From the NCBI GenBank assembly GCA_020437045.1, contig JAGQWV010000027.1, forward strand, positions 1 through 6,450: a stretch of 6,450 nucleotides of DNA, given 5' to 3'. The position numbers and the translations under genes were made by a program. Below, piece after piece: positions 6,284-6,450 of this stretch. Numbering within the stretch: position 1 is the first letter of the stretch; every line of letters starts with the position of its first letter. The DNA comes from Saprospiraceae bacterium (GTDB taxonomy: Bacteria; Bacteroidota; Bacteroidia; Chitinophagales; Saprospiraceae). The notes beneath the pieces were generated by a model. That model ran no database searches and was not told the DNA's origin. It saw only the letters and a program-made list of their open reading frames with translations.

Positions 6284-6450
6284 ATGGGTGTACTAATTTT
6301 TGCCCATGCTGTTTCATTCGGTCAGGCAAAATTTGAGCGCTTAACCGCATTGCGGTTGAAATTGTTGAGTGAGCATAGGGGAAAAAGGATGAAAATAGTT
6401 TCTGAATTTAGTAGTTACCGGCACAAGTGCAGTATTTCCGCAGTAACTGA
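6284..6450 (+). CDS. N-terminus of a probable secreted protein (3' partial)
   Basis: An open frame starts at ATG 6284, directly after an in-frame TAA (6281-6283), and remains open for 55 codons to the end of the window. The first residues, MGVLIFAHAVSFGQAKF, look like a short Sec signal peptide, with a hydrophobic run of about ten residues and an 'SFGQ-A' ending that is very common at signal cleavage sites in Bacteroidota. It lacks the usual positive charge near the start. The following part is basic and helix-like (FERLTALRLKLLSEHRGKRM), then KIVSEFSSYRHKC. I do not recognise a family from this fragment. A second in-frame ATG at 6389 has a purine-rich AAAAAGG just before it and could be the start instead, but it would lose the signal-like segment. 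The gene is divergent from the peptidase, with 142 bases between start codons. It is supported by the signal-like N-terminus and the upstream promoter candidate; existence moderately likely. Confidence 0.5.
   Translation, partial: MGVLIFAHAVSFGQAKFERLTALRLKLLSEHRGKRMKIVSEFSSYRHKCSISAVT

Noticed and set aside
6341..6359. Hairpin AACCGC-ATT-GCGGTT near the right edge, first read as a terminator or operator
   Set aside because: It has no T tract on either side and lies inside the open frame starting at 6284, where it encodes TALRL; most likely chance or codon-driven.
6339..6450. Minus-strand frame of about 37 codons entering from the right edge and ending with TAA in the hairpin
   Set aside because: It is antisense to the signal-peptide-bearing plus-strand frame and has no recognisable features; probably a shadow.

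Overview
The window looks like an ordinary chromosomal stretch from a member of the Bacteroidota. The strongest clue is the large peptidase at 3373-6141 (minus strand), which ends in a type IX secretion system (T9SS) type A C-terminal sorting domain; that system is confined to this phylum and close relatives. AT-rich, Shine-Dalgarno-poor leaders and signal peptides ending in 'FGQ' agree. A Saprospiria-like or similar environmental lineage is possible, but the sequence alone does not fix the family.

Layout from left to right: (1) 1-969, plus strand: the 3' part of a DUF362-family protein with a C-terminal FlgD/Ig-like beta domain; its 5' end lies outside the window. (2) 970-1082: a short convergent gap holding a hairpin flanked by A and T tracts, very probably a shared bidirectional terminator. 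(3) 1083-2552, minus strand: a complete Gfo/Idh/MocA-family NAD(P)-dependent oxidoreductase with a Tat-type signal. (4) 2553-2947: about 395 bases with no convincing gene. (5) 2948-3343, minus strand: a small, probably exported protein of unknown function, 29 bases downstream of the peptidase gene. (6) 3373-6141, minus strand: a complete M36 (fungalysin-type) zinc metallopeptidase with propeptide, inserted PA domain and T9SS sorting domain. (7) 6142-6283: a divergent intergenic region with a weak plus-strand promoter candidate. (8) 6284-6450, plus strand: the start of a probable secreted protein that runs off the window.

How they fit: the peptidase and the small secreted protein probably form a two-gene transcript, and the partial gene at the right edge is divergent from it. 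The oxidoreductase and the DUF362 gene converge and are probably separate transcription units; nothing visible ties them to the peptidase. I see no CRISPR array, tRNA, rRNA, insertion sequence or phage feature. Nothing here is clearly a new system. The least explained items are the small protein beside the peptidase and the truncated secreted ORF at the right edge.
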